Source: Aulostomus chinensis
Taxonomy: Eukaryota; Chordata; Actinopteri; Syngnathiformes; Aulostomidae
Reading direction: 5' to 3'
NCBI GenBank assembly: GCA_037954235.1
Contig: JBBMOA010000017.1
Location: 22,341,527 to 22,405,526, forward strand
DNA length: 64,000 nt
Shown: piece by piece, positions 39,301-48,932 of the stretch
How positions within the stretch are numbered: the stretch's first letter is position 1
How the letters are laid out: every line of letters starts with the position of its first letter
Made by a program: the position numbers and the translations under genes
Notes under the pieces: model-generated
What the model saw: only the letters and a program-made list of their open reading frames with translations
Told to the model about the DNA's origin: nothing
The model's database searches: none

Positions 39301-42300
39301 ATTCGGAGGGCAAACACAATTATGATAGCGGTTAACACATCTGCAGTCCCAAACTGCACAATGTGTTAGTACTTGGATCAGGATGGTTATACACACTATG
39401 ATAGAAACAAGCAGCTGCTGAGATGCACGACAAAATGTCACCTCTGTAGTTCAATAAGTTCAATGCTCCAGTCCTCAGCTCTAGTGGAGGGATGAAGAAA
39501 AGTCACTGGCTACAGACACTGCAAACATGAGCTGACTAGATTCTGAAAAAGTCATTTAGGATCTCACACACAGTGAGGGATGCCAATCCAAGGTAAAGAA
39601 ATTTGTGGGTTTTATGCTGCTATAATAATGCTAAAGGAATGATAAATACCACAGTACATTAGAAGTATCATAACATTGGAAAATTCTGGTCGTTTTATGT
39701 TTTTCAGCAAATGACCCCTTTTCAATAATAAGAAACAGATGATTTCCACAGGAGACCTAAAGGTAGTTTTTTCCACCTCAACAGGGTCTCCAAAGGTTTT
39801 CCAACTCATTAGCCTCCCAAAGGGTGCGCTAATCTCAACAATAATCCTATCCAGATTATCATTATCACATTTCCATTTCCAAATCCTCTTATTATACCAA
39901 GACGGTTTTTCAAAACTCAGCTGGCAGGTTAGCTCCAAGACTTTCATCTCTGCTTGACGCAGCCACACGACACTCAGTCATTACCGTCTTCTCAGGGTCT
40001 TCGCATGGGCTGTCTGTGAATATTCAGAATTTAACCAGATTACTACAAGACTCTGAATAACAGAATACCATGTTAACGGGTTTTTACGATGACCCCAACC
40101 TGAGTAAGATCACAGACCACCCATGCATGTTCTGGAGCTCATCCTGGACCGGGTCGCAGTGGCAGCAGATCAAGCAAGATAACCCAGACATCCCTCCCCT
40201 CAGCAACGCCTTCCAGCTCCTCCTGGGGGACTCTGAGACATTCCCAGAAAAGATTAGATTAATCTCCCCAGCATGTTCTGGGTTTACCACTAGGCCTCTC
40301 ACCAGTTGGACTTGCCGGGGATACTGCCAACAGTAGGACCCCAAGAAGCATCCTTACCAGATGCCTGAATCACCTCAGCTCAACTTCATGTCTGAGTTCC
40401 TCACCGAGTCTCTCTCAGGCTAAGACCAGCCGCCTAGCAGAGAAAACTCTTTTTTTTGGGCCGCTCATAATAGTCTGAGCAAGCAATAATCTAATTAAGA
40501 CGTGGAGGTTCCTCTTAACCAGTTGGCAAGCAAAACACAGGAATTTAGTTTGGTTCTTGAGCAGGCTGAATTATAAATACACCACACACACACTCTCTCC
40601 CGACTGATATTTCAAGGTGAAATTCTGCGAGACCGGCGGAAACTCTGCAGTCTCAATTGCCTCTGTGTGTTTTTCTTTCTACTAATCCACAAGAAGACCT
40701 ATTGCTGCACCTGCCATTACCATTCTGCATGCTATTATTCTCTGCATAACTCTGGTGCCTACAGTGCCCAAGTTTCACAGGCTCACGTTTCATCACCGAC
40801 AGTGCACCGCAGCACAGCCTTAAAGTACCGCGTATGGCATTTGAGAAACCTGTGCATCACGGATCACAACCTACACACACAGAAAGTGTGTCAGGGAGTG
40901 GACATGCTGGCATAGAAACACTGTCACAAACATAAGGTGCAGGGTTAATTGAAGGCTTGGAGACGGTCTGGGAGGACAAATCACGTGACAAAAAAAAGCA
41001 AACAGCTGGACCTGCTTCCAGGTCTGGGTGAGCTACGGTGACACATCAGCCTCATTTCCACGGCCGTGTGTCAGACAGAATCTCCTGCAAGTCACATACA
41101 CTGAAACAGCTTTAATCTGGTTTATAGATTATTCATACATGTTTTAGGAGGCCATGTACACCATATTTTTGTGTTGCTTGTGTGCAAAAACAATTGGCTT
41201 TCACTAGGGACGGTATTAGGGATGGTTCTTTACATTATTACTTAATTTGCTTGACTTTAGGGAAATGCTTTAGATGTCTAGGGAAACCACGTGCGCCATG
41301 GGTGTGACACTCTTTAGCAATATTGTCTTACAACATTCCAAAGCTGACTTACTATTATGTCTGAGAATGCAAAAAACACATATACTTTCCTTCTGGAGAT
41401 TAACACACATGTAAGATACAACCAGCCAAAAGATGTCATGCTTGTTGAAGGAACTAGAAAGCCATTGTGTTCTCTGACACAGGAAGGCTCAGAAAGCTTT
41501 TGGTATCCATAAAAGTGTTTTCTTGCATGGATCTGTACGTTTTCCATTCCCACCAAGACATGCCTTCAGCCCAGTTAGGAAACCTGACCACATTCTGCAT
41601 GCTCTAACGAACAAAAACAATTCCACTGACTTCTGTTTGCTTTAAATGACCTCAAAAGCACCTGAGATACCAGGATTACAAACTGGGTAGTCTGTGAAAC
41701 TATTTGAGGATTTATCTCAGGACTGGACAGAAGATTATGGGATTATTTACATAACAAGTGCTCATGTTATCAAAAATCATAGGATCATCAGAACAACATG
41801 AACCGGCATAAATGATGTGAACATTACAAAGGGCAACGAGGCTTAAGTTACAGCGATGAGTACAAACGCAGAATTGAAAAAGACTGTGTTCACGTCCCCA
41901 AAATAGGTATCTACACCCAGTCTATTTCTGAACCAACTGAACTAATAGAGGATACGTCCTCTTCTCTCCACTGTTTAATACAACTCAATGATGTCTGTCT
42001 CTCACTCTTCAGTATTCTGCCCTGTAGAACTGCCTTTGCTTGGATCAGGCTTTATACAGATAAATTAATAGTCATAATCAATAGTTGTTCTGTATGCTCG
42101 GTGTGAAATAGGGCCAACAGTTCTTGCTAAATGTGAATGAAGATTCCCTATTTTTGGCAACTAAAACATTAATTGCACTCTTTCAAAAAAATAAATGCTG
42201 CTGTATTCTATAAAGGGCTTTAAACAGATGGCATAACATATGTGGAAGTGCTTGACTGATGGCAGTGGTGCATTGAGGAATAGGAGAGAACGAACGATCA

Positions 42301-45300
42301 CGACTTAGAAATGAAATCACATAGATGAGTGAAACAGAATGGTGATTTAGAGCTCACCGTACCTCGTGCGAAAGTTCCAAAATGTTTAAGTTCTGCCCCT
42401 CATACACCCTGTTCTATCTGAAAGAGCCTTTAGGTGGAAACAAACACAGAAATAAAATCAGAAGTGAACTCCTTGGGGCGCCCACTTCAGCGGAGGCAAT
42501 TTATGCAGTTTTTCATAGTTGAATTTATCAAATGTTACATTTTATGGCCTCTTTCTTAAGGCAGCAAGTTCTGTGAAAATCAGTGCGGTAGTTACTGTGT
42601 AATCCTGCAAACAGGAAAACAAACCAACAGATGTGACTGAAACCTAATTCCTTGTCAGAGCCGCAGAGTTTATTAGAACTTACCCCCCTTGCCAACCTTC
42701 ACATCTTGTCTCCTTCTTTTCATAAGAAACCTAAACTACTCTCAAGAACGTCTGAGCTCTAATCAATCGATCATAATCGCATGCTTAGGTTTTCATGAAA
42801 GGGCAACAGCTCTCTCTCTCTCTCTCTCACTCACTTCTCAAAGTGAGAACAAGCATGAGTTAGACCTGACAGTAGGCAAAATGGATGTAAGCAGATAGTA
42901 AGAACGCTAAATATGCATTACACCCCCATCTTAAAAGATAATGCACATCCAAAAACAATCAAACCCTTTATATTTCAAGTGGATATCCCTCTGTGGAATA
43001 TGAGTGGATGTCAGTTTGCATGTTGTTGTCTGTCTTGTTCCTCAAGTGAAAACATCTGATGGTGTTATTGTGGCTTAAAACCTGACAAACTGGCTCAAAT
43101 GTTTCTGAATGAAACCAGGATTTCTGCCAATTCATCCATCCAGTGGCTTAGACAGCATTCCTGTAACCAGTCCAACTGACCAGTTTTGTTGCCAGTCTGA
43201 ATTTGCAGCGGCTTTTCTGGAAACCTTCAAAGCGATGGAGCAATTTGGTTATCCAGTAACAAACAGGAAGGAGGAGGAAATCAGTTTTAGAACGAGAAGT
43301 TTTATTTTGGTGGGTTAGTATGAGTGAGTGGGGCTTGAGCATTTTATTGTGCTCTGAAACAAGATTTTTTCCCCCCCCTGAAATACATCCGGCAGACAGC
43401 ACAAACCCAACAAGCTCCATAAATAAAACAGTTTAAGTGTTTACTGGAGGGCATAAATTGGATGAGTCGAAACATGCAGGTCTCTTAAATCAGAGCTTAA
43501 CCTCTTCTGGTATCAATGAAATGGGTTGTAGCCTTCAAATGCTGGTTGTAAGTGCACATAAGCTATTATCTCCTTTGTTGTTTGTTTTTTTGATGAATAT
43601 GAGTTACACAGTAACAGGTGAGTCACATGTTTGCAACTGCTGGGCGGTACATTAGCAGATCAGTTTAATGAAGGGTTATCGTACACAGGAGAAATTTTTA
43701 AAAAGTGTGAAGAGAGTTGTTTTTTTGGGGTCTACCTTCACCATGGTCACATGGCAGGCTTTGATCAGAGCACGTAGATCCTGAGACTGTGCATCTAAAA
43801 CACATCTCACAATATGATGCAATAAAAAAGAGCATGATTTTATTCTGTTCATATTTCATGTGGTTGGTTCTTCTTCTTTTTACCTCACATATTTGGTTCC
43901 CTAGACCAGCATTTCATTTGACCGTACGCAAACCACCGCGGGTCTTAAAAAATTTCACAAACAAACCAGCATAACAGAACACCCATTTCAAACATCTGCC
44001 TGGGTGAACTTTTACAAGGCGCAAGGGAGAGGAGGCAACATGTGCAACAACAGCAGCACACATGGGCATCTGGGGGGAGCCTGCAATGGAATAATAAACA
44101 GACCAAAGTCTGCCGGTCACTAACAGGGTTTATTGTGCATGGCTGAGCACCCCTCAGACAAAGAAAACAAGCAGAAAGAAATATGGAGATGTAGAAAGAA
44201 AGATCTCTGGTAAATGTTCTGCAAATGTCTCCATTCTGAAGGGCTCGCCAGCTGTTGACTCTGTCTGCAGCCATCAGCCTTAAGAGCCCTCGTCTTCCAA
44301 CAGATATGCCCAAGGAGGCATCATACAAGAGCCTGAATGCAATGTTGTGGTAGGATATGGAGGCCAGGGACAATTATGGGCTTAGATATGAGTTATTTTT
44401 CAGGTTACTGGTTTCCCAGTTTGTAATGTCTGGCTGATTTTTTTCAGCAATGCCCCGGACAAAAACAAACTTCCAGTAAACCTGTAAACTCTGATGTAGC
44501 ATTTCCATTTTTTCATTCAGTTTATCCAAAACCTGCTGGGAAGTTTAGACATTAACATTCCTCCACTGACTTATTTTTATTTTTCAGTATGTTCGAAGTT
44601 AACACTTGATGCACTTCACAAAAATTGTATTGCTGGTATAATTGTTCATAAAGAAATTTTCCATTCGAACTTTTAGGTCACCAGCAGCTTTGTGCTGTTG
44701 TTAACTTTGGCAAGGACCTTTTAAGATTTAAGGCAACTAAATCTTGGCTGCATCCATCAATTATCAGCCTCCTTGACTTAATAATAATCGATATTGGCCT
44801 TGAAAAAGCAATATCAGTCGATCCCTAATGGAGTCCATTCGAAATGAGCAAATAAGGCCTTCCAAACTGAGGGGTAGTTGTTGTCCACTACGCTGGCGAG
44901 TGGAGTTAGAAAAACAGATCCAATCGAAACACATTATAGTTAATGACAACAGAAGCCAATGTGCAGGTCTGCTGACTACCACACTGTCCGATTAATGTCT
45001 CCTTTCAGCTGATGGGTGTAGGGTTGGTGGGGGGGTTGAGAGTGAGGACAGTCAGGAGGACTCGGCCAGCCCGGAGGCATGGATAGTCAGGGCAGGGAGG
45101 ACAGTGCTAAGCTGAAAAGTGGCTTTGTGGATGCATGGGGTTTCTAAAAAATGTCCCCTGTAGTCACAACAAACAGAGGACGGTACACCGGGCCTCGTGC
45201 CACTGAATACCCCAAAGTGTTAGAGATGAGTTTATCTCAGGGGGCAGAGGAATCATCAGGAAGCATCTGGCATCCTCCAGGAGGGTGCATCCAGGTTCAA

Positions 45301-48300
45301 ATGGACACTGCAGTGTGCTTCACTTGCATTTCAACAAGAGCTACGATTCCATGCTAAAGAGGGTTGGAGGTGATGCCTGATCTCGGATTGGATCTCTGAA
45401 CTTGGATCACGGGTCATGACTGGTTCTCTCCTGAGCGGTCCAGAGGTCACTGCCGATAGATGTGTGAGGGGCAGCGCTGCGGTGACACGGTCCGTCTCTC
45501 TCTAAAGACTGCATGAGCTCACACTCAGGCTGCAACAAACAATCTATCAGACCGATTTCATGCTTAGTCTCCAAGATATAAAAGTAAAACAGGGGGAATC
45601 AGAATCTCCAAAAGCTGAGACCTTGAAATGTTGTGTTGGACCAACAGAACAAACCAAACAAATTCAGTTCACAACAATAAAGGGCAGAACAATTAAATGG
45701 AATTTTTTATGAAATCGCAGTAAAGCTGAGAGCAATATGTGTTTAAGGCCAAATGTGTGTCAACATGCCATTCTAAAGAGATGTATTTTGGTGCGAATTA
45801 TGTCCTACACAATTAAGAAACCATCTATTTTTGGTGAAGAACCCCAAAAAACTCTCATTGTCAAAGCTGTTAAAGCTGCTGCACAGTGATGAGTCAGAGC
45901 CGGGCTTGTGCATGAGTGATTGAGCCTGTTGAGGAGGAAGTAGAAGAGGGAAGGAGGGAAGGAGGAAGACAAATTGGAAATAGAGGAGAGTTCGTTTGCA
46001 GAACTGTCCAGATAAAAATCATCATCAAACCTCGTAGTCATGTGTCTCTCACTCACGCAGCAGTGTCTGAGGAGGACGAAGCAGGGAAAGGTTGAGAGAT
46101 TTACCTCCTGAATTAATGTCAACATGAGGGGAAATTCCTTCTCTCTTTTAACTGGGTGACTAAAGGCCTGAAGGAACTGTGGATCCGACCAGAAACGTTC
46201 CGATTACCAGACAGCTGCTCTACCTCCTGAGCTAAACACCACCCTGATGTGAATGTGACTCAAGAGTTCCATGTAATCAAGTGAACGCTATGAGGAACAG
46301 CTGTGTAAAAACGGGGGTACATTTTGGTCTAAGTCATAAAGACGTCGCATGTGTGGCTCATTGAGGTAAATATTCATATTTAAAAACCATTTAAATGGTT
46401 GTTGAGGTGCCGCCCATTGAACTACTGACCTACAAAGCCAGTTGACAAAGTTTGGCCTGGGGCTGGACCTCTGATGTAGTTTTGTTGTATTCATGGGAAC
46501 ATTAATTTCCTCAGAAGGAGCAGAAAGAGGAAGAGAGAGAAGAGGGTAATTGCTCCTAATGTTGTGACTCACATTAAAAATGAAATATCAGTCATAATAA
46601 TTGAAATTAAGCATTTTTCTACATCGTTCAGCCCTACAAAATATAAAAACAGGACCAAAAGAAAAGTAGCCAATACTTATCGTTGGTAAACCAGCCATAA
46701 TGATAAATATCAGATAAAGAGAAAGTGTGAGTCATAATTGATAATCTTTTAATCACATGCACTGACAACATGACACTATGAGTGTGTTGTTAATGACAGT
46801 GTCAGTGTGCCATACCTTCTAGTCGACAGCATGGAGCAAAGACCACATTTCCCATGCAGATAGAGAAGAGCAGCCATCGACCAGCCACTGCACGTACTGT
46901 CTTCTACCTCGGACACTCTATCTGGCTCTCTAAAGCACTTTAACCTGATAAAGACTTTCCAATTGAGCAACAAACCTCATGATGGAGCAGGAATCTTATC
47001 TAGTACAGATGGGGTTTCTGTGATTACTCAGATATTAATGGGGAGAGAAACAATGCACTATCTGCGGCGTGTGCTAACGATGCTCAGGTCAGCCTCTGTA
47101 TCATGTACATAAGTCACAGTGGGCCACGTTGGGGCATCCAGGATGAGATAAGTGAAGACGAGACAGTGCGGACGCTGTCTGTTGATTACAGGTTCTCCTG
47201 CCAGTTGGAGAAATGAGAGCAGGCTCCTCTGGGATACAGAGGGACGGTGATTAAGGGAGTGCATATGGCGCACCTAAGTGGACACACACTGTATAGTCTA
47301 CTCCACATGTCACATCTCGTATTGGACTTCATTAATCCCCGAGGGGACATTTAGATTGGCAGAGCCTAACACTTAACAAAGTGAACAAATATGACAACAC
47401 AGATTGAAAAAAAACACAACAACTTGTATTCAGCCAGGAACAGGTTCACAAGCATTTTACTGCTCACCGTACTTTGTACGACTGGGCATGAGACAAATAA
47501 ACTTGAAAGTTGAGAGTATGATACAGAGGCCGGACAGCTCTGCAGCGCCACAATATTGCATTTCAAATATTGGGACACACAATCAGCCTTTAACAAATAT
47601 TGCACCTTCCATTCCTTGCTGTGTTTTTCGATTAAAGTACCATTAATTGTGCAGCCCTGCTGGGAATATTGCATGGGCAAAAAACTTCGCAACCTTAACT
47701 TATGGAATGTTTCATTCAAATGTGACAGGAGTTGACCTAATGTAAGACGTTTGTGGAAAAAGGACTAACTACCACACAGCGTCAGCCAGTATCCCGTAAC
47801 GGGATCTTGCTTCAGGACACGTTAAATAAAGATTTGCCAACACTTTTATGAAGCCGATCACAAGTCTGTTCCACTTTTATGTTGCGTCCATCAAGCAGGT
47901 GCCTGTATAACCCATAAACGGAAACCCACACCTACTCAAAGTTACCACAGGGCATTTTTTAAGATCAGCTTCACACCCTGGCAAAATACACCGACTCCAA
48001 TAAAGATCCATCCATCCATCCATTTTCTTCTGCTTATCTGTTAGGGGTCACGGGGGGACTAGAGCCTATCTCAGCAGCTTCCGGGCGAGAGGCAGGGTTC
48101 ACCCTGGACGGGTCACCAGTCCATCCCAGGGCCAACACATATAGACAGACAACCATTCACACTCACAGCCACACCTACGGTCAATTTAGAGTCTGGATTA
48201 ACCTGGTCCCCTCTTGATGTCTTTGGACTGTGGAGGAAGCTGGAGTACCGGAGAGAACCCACGCAGGCACAGGGAGAACATGGAGACTCCACACAGAAAG

Positions 48301-48872
48301 ATCCCGTGCTCCAGCTGGGGCTCGAACCCGGAACCTTCTTGCTGTGAGGCGACAGCGCTGACCACAGCACCACCGTGCCGCCATCCAATAAAGATATACA
48401 AACATATTACAGAGAAAACCAGAGAAGCCTGTAGCTAATCCCCAACCAGTCTGTACTGACATCCCTCTGAGCCCTGAGATCATAGGAAACACACCCAACT
48501 CCACCATGATGACATAACTGACCTATATCTAAACTTTCTCTGACAGCACATGAAATCCCTCATCTGCAATGTCAGTGTGCGCAAGGAAACAAAACAACAG
48601 GCTGGAGCACAAGGTACCAGCAACACTTACTCAAAGGTGAAGAAAAGTCCACACGTGACCAGAATGAGGACAAGGGTGAGGTAGAAGACCCCCGTCTGCT
48701 TGGCCATCATAATCCTCCCATTGCAGTAGAATTTATTCCGACCTGGGAAGGACTCCCACTTCCTCTTTTTGGGGGTCCTTTTCTTGTAAGGGGTCTCCAT
48801 CGGCGTGGAGCTGCGAGTGCTGATTTGGCTGTACTCGCACTCTCTCATGGACTCAGACACACCCAGATGCAT
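2983..48872 (-). CDS. zdhhc14: Palmitoyltransferase ZDHHC14, complete, nine coding exons
   Basis: An S-acyltransferase of Golgi and endomembranes that moves palmitate from palmitoyl-CoA to cysteines of target proteins. Coding exons, in order: 48872-48631, 33401-33241, 20298-20146, 17034-16897, 15935-15887, 13937-13835, 12955-12846, 10641-10536, 3450-2983. Every junction keeps phase, giving 1,530 nt and 509 residues (human about 488). The four membrane segments lie near residues 59-80, 92-111, 204-229 and 249-274. The DPG motif is at 115-117. The cysteine-rich domain runs from about 164 to 205 (YCFTCKIFRPPRASHC), with catalytic DHHC at 189-192 (nucleophile C192). The TTxE motif is at 278-281. 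The tail ends LVKLSSV, a PDZ ligand in mammalian ZDHHC14; this ending and the IQSTKFVLQAAATPLLQ segment separate it from ZDHHC18 and ZDHHC9. Intron 5 appears to be a U12 AT-AC intron. Confidence 0.96.
4273..4285. repeat. LINE target-site duplication, left copy
   Basis: AAAGCTAAATTTG, identical to 5333-5345; together they bracket the LINE. Confidence 0.9.
4286..5332 (+). mobile_element. 5'-truncated LINE (non-LTR retrotransposon) with target-site duplication
   Basis: The insert carries the 3' half of a reverse-transcriptase ORF (open 4296-5309) with the GLRQGCPLSPVLF motif, catalytic FADD at 4518-4529, KYLGV, and a C-terminal part reading QLRWFGHLVRMPPGRLP then GRRPRGRPRTRWRDYI. It is flanked by identical 13-bp copies AAAGCTAAATTTG at 4273-4285 and 5333-5345, so both ends are exact. 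It begins inside the gene (YGVDG, then a frameshift near 4300 into the long frame), so it is dead on arrival. The 3' tail is GA-rich (GAAGCGGAGGACGACGAAGA) without poly(A). Clade not assigned. Confidence 0.92.
5333..5345. repeat. LINE target-site duplication, right copy
   Basis: AAAGCTAAATTTG, identical to 4273-4285. Removing one copy plus the insert restores a continuous pre-insertion site. Confidence 0.9.
6457..6530. repeat. (GT)n microsatellite
   Basis: An uninterrupted GT/TG run of about 37 units; likely polymorphic. Confidence 0.97.
7257..7368 (-). repeat. Dispersed repeat family R1, copy 3
   Basis: On the minus strand, block A (GCCAGCCACGGATATTTAGC followed by CTGAAGCTAACAG, 7368-7335) precedes block B (CTCAGTAATCCACAAACACT followed by TTGAT, 7280-7257). 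Order and spacing match copy 2 at 1941-2100. Confidence 0.6.
9647..9689. repeat. (CACG)n(CA)n microsatellite
   Basis: CACG tetramers pass directly into a CA run. Confidence 0.95.
10536..10641 (-). CDS. zdhhc14: zdhhc14 coding exon 8
   Basis: Residues 320-354, LIDRRGFIQSDTPQLAPP onward to QSHM, with acceptor CTAACCAG and donor GTGAGA. It enters with one base completing serine 319 and ends in phase 0. Confidence 0.94.
10642..12845 (-). other. zdhhc14: zdhhc14 intron 7
   Basis: It holds the MITE at 11016-11405. I see no further coding or structural signal in the remaining unique-looking sequence. Confidence 0.7.
11016..11405. mobile_element. MITE with TTTAAAGGAACACA inverted ends
   Basis: TTTAAAGGAACACA at 11016-11029 is matched exactly as its reverse complement at 11392-11405. 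Outward of that, TIR similarity continues imperfectly inward (ACTTTTGGGAAATGTGC against CCTCTTCGGAAAATACGC). Both ends contain TTAA, the target of piggyBac-like transposons. No transposase is present. The open frames inside are not protein-like. Confidence 0.7.
12846..12955 (-). CDS. zdhhc14: zdhhc14 coding exon 7
   Basis: Residues 283-318 plus two bases of 319. It reads IKGSWSSKRGKDNYNPYSHG then NIFTNCCAALCGPLPP. Acceptor TCCTCCAG, donor GTATGA. The NIFTNCC box is conserved in the ZDHHC14/18/9 subgroup. This 110-base exon is needed for phase between exons 6 and 8. Confidence 0.94.
12956..13834 (-). other. zdhhc14: zdhhc14 intron 6
   Basis: An AT-rich 879-base intron with GT-AG ends. Nothing else recognised. 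Confidence 0.75.
13835..13937 (-). CDS. zdhhc14: zdhhc14 coding exon 6 (fourth membrane segment)
   Basis: Residues 249-282, from VLEVVVCFFSVWSIVGLSGF through HTYLISSNQTTNED, with TTNE as the family TTxE motif. The donor is GTAAGT. The 5' boundary follows AC, not AG, and is preceded by a U12 branch motif. Starting at T13937 completes serine 248 with the AG from exon 5. Confidence 0.93.
13938..13959 (-). promoter_or_regulatory. zdhhc14: U12 branch site and AC acceptor of zdhhc14 intron 5
   Basis: TTCCTTGAC (13959-13951) is the U12 branch consensus TTCCTTRAY. The branch A (13952) lies 13-14 bases before the intron end, and the intron ends in AC (13939-13938). The short branch-to-acceptor distance and lack of a long pyrimidine tract are typical of U12 introns. 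Confidence 0.88.
15259..15385. repeat. Stem-loop, 27-bp imperfect inverted repeat
   Basis: Arms at 15259-15285 and 15359-15385 pair at 24 of 27 positions around a 73-base loop. The loop contains ACCGAAACATGTTGG and AATAAAG and a shorter nested GATCAA/TTGATC pair (15302-15307 and 15345-15350). The overall look is of a repeat or transposon end; I cannot name the family. Confidence 0.6.
15877..15886 (-). promoter_or_regulatory. zdhhc14: U12-type AT-AC splice donor of zdhhc14 intron 5
   Basis: The intron begins ATATCCTTTT on the minus strand, which matches the highly conserved minor-spliceosome 5' splice site (RTATCCTTT). No GT is available at the position the protein requires. Confidence 0.88.
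15887..15935 (-). CDS. zdhhc14: zdhhc14 coding exon 5 (49 bases)
   Basis: It encodes SHENGFLSALKDSPA plus partial codons at both ends. The acceptor TTCCTCCACAG ends at 15936. It is followed by ATATCCTTTT instead of GT. The ENGFLSALKDSPAS stretch is the conserved loop between membrane segments 3 and 4. Confidence 0.92.
15936..16896 (-). other. zdhhc14: zdhhc14 intron 4
   Basis: A 961-base intron with GT-AG ends. It holds the CA microsatellite at 16713-16763 and a C-run close to the donor. Nothing else is recognised. Confidence 0.75.
16713..16763. repeat. (CA)n microsatellite
   Basis: A CA run interrupted by AAAC and AT, located 134 bases inside intron 4 from exon 4. Confidence 0.93.
16897..17034 (-). 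CDS. zdhhc14: zdhhc14 coding exon 4 (DHHC catalytic motif)
   Basis: Residues 187-231, RFDHHCPWVGNCVGRRNYRF then the third membrane segment FYMFILSLSFLTIFIFAFVI. It contains the active-site cysteine C192. Acceptor CCATGTAG, donor GTAAGT. A run of C lies just after the donor (16877-16888 on the plus strand). Confidence 0.95.
   Translation of the reverse strand, partial: SVLTTTVPGWETAWEGGTTVSSTCSSSPSPSSPSSSLPLSLHTSF
17035..20145 (-). other. zdhhc14: zdhhc14 intron 3
   Basis: It holds R1 copy 4 (18225-18405). The stretch from 18931 (AAAGGTATAATATGTAACGT) resembles the start of a fish repeat but I could not find a matching end. The remainder is unremarkable. Confidence 0.65.
18225..18405 (+). 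repeat. Dispersed repeat family R1, copy 4
   Basis: Block A (ATGCATTTAGCTTGAAGCTA, 18226-18245) precedes block B (ATTAATCCACAAACACTTTT followed by ATTTGAGCTCAAAAC, from 18372). It is collinear with copy 2 but with a longer spacer and more substitutions. Confidence 0.55.
20146..20298 (-). CDS. zdhhc14: zdhhc14 coding exon 3 (cysteine-rich domain)
   Basis: Residues 136-185, VANGSTGYRPPPRTKEVVIN then GQTVKLKYCFTCKIFRPPRA and SHCSLCDNCV. These are the zinc-binding Cys/His positions of the DHHC-CRD. Acceptor CTCTCAAG, donor GTGAGT; phase 1 at both ends. Confidence 0.95.
21305..21336. repeat. (GT)n microsatellite followed by a G-run
   Basis: A GT run, then TTGGGTG and twelve G (21343-21354). Confidence 0.93.
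24990..25041. repeat. Compound C-run / (CCA)n / (CA)n tract
   Basis: Fifteen C pass into CCA triplets and then CA dinucleotides. Confidence 0.93.
30593..31061. mobile_element. PIF/Harbinger-like MITE with TAA target-site duplications
   Basis: The left end AGCTTAGTTTATGCTTCT (30593-30610) is matched by AGCCTGGTTTATGCTTCT read inward from 31061 (16 of 18). Similarity continues further in around CGGCGACG. TAA lies immediately outside both ends (30590-30592 and 31062-31064), as expected for Harbinger-type TWA target duplications. The interior (469 bases in all) has an open frame at 30679-30942 with FLWPYLSRRFFHLFM, perhaps a remnant of an accessory protein. CpG density at the ends is far above the flanks. 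Confidence 0.75.
33241..33401 (-). CDS. zdhhc14: zdhhc14 coding exon 2 (second membrane segment)
   Basis: Residues 82-134, CPFLARKLTPAIPVIGGVLF then LFVLGTLLRTSFSDPGVLPR. It contains the DPG motif and ends ATPDEAADLERQI. Acceptor TTCCCAG, donor GTAAGG. The first base completes D81 and the last begins D135. Confidence 0.95.
38755..38794. repeat. Perfect 20-bp tandem duplication
   Basis: GGAACATTTTTCTCTGAGGG occurs twice in tandem with no difference, which suggests a recent duplication. Confidence 0.92.
40115..40448 (-). mobile_element. Decayed LINE 3' end, same family as the LINE at 4286-5332
   Basis: Read on the minus strand, it aligns by eye with bases about 4953-5312 of the LINE. Shared stretches include GAGGTGATTCAGGCATCTGG against GAGGTGGTTCGGGCATCTGG, GGTAAGGATGCTTCTTGG against GGTGAGGATGCCTCCTGG, and CTGCGACCCGG near the end. 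It has internal deletions and stops and ends in GATGAGCTCCAGAACATGCA, a degenerate form of the usual GGA-rich tail. It is much older than the other copy. Confidence 0.75.
42810..42829. repeat. (CT)n run
   Basis: About nine CT units. Confidence 0.9.
48008..48383 (-). mobile_element. tRNA-derived SINE with target-site duplication
   Basis: It is bracketed by identical 12-bp TCCAATAAAGAT at 47996-48007 and 48384-48395. On the minus strand the head has an A-box-like TGGTGCTGTGGTCAGCGC (about 48374-48357) and a B box GGGTTCGAGCCCC (48329-48317), as in tRNA promoters. The body has the GGGTTCTCTCCGG and CACGGTGGTG elements common in fish repeats, and the tail is (ATGG)n, shared with fish LINE tails. 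It is inserted in reverse with respect to the plus strand, the same strand as zdhhc14. A LINE 3' end with similar sequence is the main alternative. Confidence 0.82.
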
Positions 48873-48932
48873 CAAGAGCTTTTTATCAAATAATCCCCCA
48901 CAGTTGAATAAATCCCGGGGGCAGATGTGCCT
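48631..48932 (-). CDS. zdhhc14: zdhhc14 first coding exon with start codon
   Basis: Coding part 48872-48631, residues 1-80, including RKWESFPGRNKFYCNGRIMM and the first membrane segment QTGVFYLTLVLILVTCGLFF. Donor GTAAGT. I chose the ATG at 48872 (MHLGVSESMRECEYSQIS); the next in-frame ATG is at 48848 (MRECEYSQIS). Both have T at -3, a weak start context. An acceptor (TGTCTCCACAG) ends at 48933, so 48932-48873 is 5' UTR of an internal exon and an upstream non-coding exon is expected. Confidence 0.9.

Larger units (their letters stand above)
33402..48630 (-). other. zdhhc14: zdhhc14 intron 1 (15.2 kb)
   Basis: No other gene is supported. It contains the antisense LINE relic (40115-40448), the SINE (48008-48383), a CT run (42810-42829), a 24-base A-run near 37229 and a 20-bp tandem duplication (38755-38794). 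Confidence 0.65.

Noticed and set aside
39612..39968. Minus-strand frame of 118 codons
   Set aside because: No recognisable family and no start or splice context; I regard it as chance in AT-rich intron.
43945..44373. Minus-strand frame of 142 codons (GRRGLLRLMAADRVNSWRAL)
   Set aside because: It looks faintly like a repeat-derived translation, but I cannot name a family and found no ends or duplications, so it is not listed as an element or gene.
48317..48374. A genuine tRNA gene at the A and B boxes
   Set aside because: The boxes sit inside a 376-bp element with target duplications and a repeat tail, and the flanking arms do not form a full cloverleaf.
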